Shown in pieces: positions 4,356 to 5,224 of a stretch of 5,224 bases of DNA. A model generated the notes under the pieces. That model was not told the origin of the DNA, did no database searches, and saw nothing but the letters and a program-made list of their open reading frames with translations. Source of the DNA: Oribacterium sp. UBA5894 (lineage in GTDB: Bacteria > Bacillota > Clostridia > Lachnospirales > Lachnospiraceae); NCBI GenBank assembly GCA_002431355.1, contig DJEQ01000117.1, forward strand, positions 4,727 to 9,950, read 5' to 3'. Each line of letters begins with the position of its first letter. The stretch's first letter is position 1. A program made the position numbers and the translations under genes.

Positions 4356-5224
4356 ATGATCACCATAGACCTGATCACGGGATTTTTAGGCGCCGGAAAA
4401 ACCACCTTTATCGAAAAATATGCACGCTTTCTGCTCGCACAGGGCGAGCGCATCTGCATTCTGGAGAATGACTACGGGGCCATCAACATTGACCGCGTCC
4501 TCCTGCAGGACCTGCTCGGACCGAACTGCGAGCTTGAGATGGTCGTCGGCGGAGATGGGGCGGAAGCGCATCAGCGCCGCTTCCGTACGAAGCTCATCAG
4601 CATGGCGATGCTCGGCTACACCCGGGTTCTCGTCGAGCCAAGCGGCATTTACGACGTGGACGAGTTTTTCGACACCCTCTACGAGGATCCGCTGGACCGC
4701 TGGTATACGGTCGGCTCTGTGCTCACCATCGTCGATGCCCAGCTGGATCCCGCCCTGTCGGCAGCCTCCCGCTACCTGCTCGCCGCAGAGGCCGCCTGCG
4801 CCGGGAAAGTCGTCCTGAGTAAGCTTTCGGCTCACCCGAGTGTGGTTCAGGCGACGTCCGTTTCCGAAGATATGCGCATGAATGCAGCGTTTTCTGGAAA
4901 GGCATCCGTGCCTGCAGAAGGCATCGCGCAGACCATATCCCTTCTCAATCAGGCGATGGCCGAGGTCCAGTGTACGCGCCGCTTTCATTTCCCGGAGGAT
5001 ATTCTGGCGAAGCCGTGGGATCAACTGACAGAAGAGGATTTCCGCCTGCTGCAGACCGCAGGCTACCAGCATGCGAGCTTTACGAAGAGGGCCATCGCGG
5101 AAGAGGATGTCTACCAGTCGCTTTTCTACATGCACTATGAGACGACGCCGGAAGACCTAAGATCACGCGTCTTAAGGCTCTTCACGGATCCTGCTGCCGG
5201 TCATATCCTCCGCATCAAGGGCTT
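4356..5224 (+). CDS. CobW/COG0523-like P-loop GTPase, 3' end cut by window edge
   Basis: The reading frame starts at the ATG at 4356, 8 bases after AGGAG (4343-4347), and stays open to the right edge (289 residues visible). Walker A is GFLGAGKTT (9-17). The switch-like LENDYGAINIDRVLLQ (36-51) follows, as in CobW proteins. VLVEPSGIYDVDEFFD (91-106) corresponds to the Walker B and 'E.SG' segment. SVLTIVDAQLD (121-131) is the usual 'vvDa' strand. LRIKG at the window edge looks like the start of the CobW C-terminal 'R.KGf' motif, so the domain is cut early. Known family roles are GTP-driven metal delivery (Zn, Co, Ni) or cofactor maturation. Unusually, the CxCC metal motif of canonical members is missing: after ELEMV the sequence is VGGDGAEAH (64-72). 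The G4 NKxD position reads SKLS (155-158). A nucleotide-dependent role is likely, but the metal and client protein cannot be stated. Upstream coupling is only by possible read-through. Confidence 0.85.
   Translation, partial: MITIDLITGFLGAGKTTFIEKYARFLLAQGERICILENDYGAINIDRVLLQDLLGPNCELEMVVGGDGAEAHQRRFRTKLISMAMLGYTRVLVEPSGIYDVDEFFDTLYEDPLDRWYTVGSVLTIVDAQLDPALSAASRYLLAAEAACAGKVVLSKLSAHPSVVQATSVSEDMRMNAAFSGKASVPAEGIAQTISLLNQAMAEVQCTRRFHFPEDILAKPWDQLTEEDFRLLQTAGYQHASFTKRAIAEEDVYQSLFYMHYETTPEDLRSRVLRLFTDPAAGHILRIKG

Noticed and set aside
4386..5135. 249-residue open frame on the - strand
   Set aside because: It is antisense to the CobW-like gene. The + strand frame from 4356 has Walker A, a ribosome binding site and no stop to the window end.

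Overview
The window looks like ordinary chromosomal DNA from a moderately GC-rich member of the Bacillota. Clostridia, perhaps Lachnospiraceae, is my guess. The grounds are strong AGGAGG-type ribosome binding sites, extended -10 promoters, intrinsic terminators with clean U-tracts, and the style of the GGDEF, SseB-like, short sigma-70 and CobW-like proteins. The family placement is an inference and no database search was possible. All supported genes are on the + strand.

Layout. (1) 1-552 is the C-terminal GGDEF (diguanylate cyclase) portion of a signalling protein cut by the window edge. It is followed by a strong intrinsic terminator (647-692). (2) An extended -10 promoter abuts that terminator. 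It appears to drive a three-gene unit: an SseB-like protein of unknown function (776-2170), a histidine (phosphoglycerate-mutase-like) phosphatase (2289-2837) and a sigma-70 family factor without region 1.1 (2946-3797). A second strong terminator (3904-3943) closes this unit. (3) A second extended -10 promoter sits immediately behind that terminator and reads into a structured 5' leader. The leader precedes a 56-codon ORF (4083-4253) whose first 34 residues look like the start of an ABC exporter ATPase. The similarity stops just before the Walker A motif, and an unrelated 22-residue tail follows. The best reading is the scar of a large deletion in an exporter operon. (4) After a weaker terminator (4266-4300), a CobW/COG0523-like GTPase starts at 4356 and runs off the right edge. 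It keeps Walker A but lacks the CxCC metal motif and a clear NKxD.

How the parts relate. The sigma factor, SseB-like protein and phosphatase are probably co-transcribed, because no convincing promoter or strong terminator lies between them. Their functional link is unknown. The sigma factor has substitutions at positions that read the -10 and -35 elements in primary sigma factors, so an altered promoter preference is plausible. I see no CRISPR array, insertion sequence, tRNA, rRNA, prophage or defence module. The least ordinary part is 3949-4355: promoter, folded leader, truncated ABC ORF and terminator.
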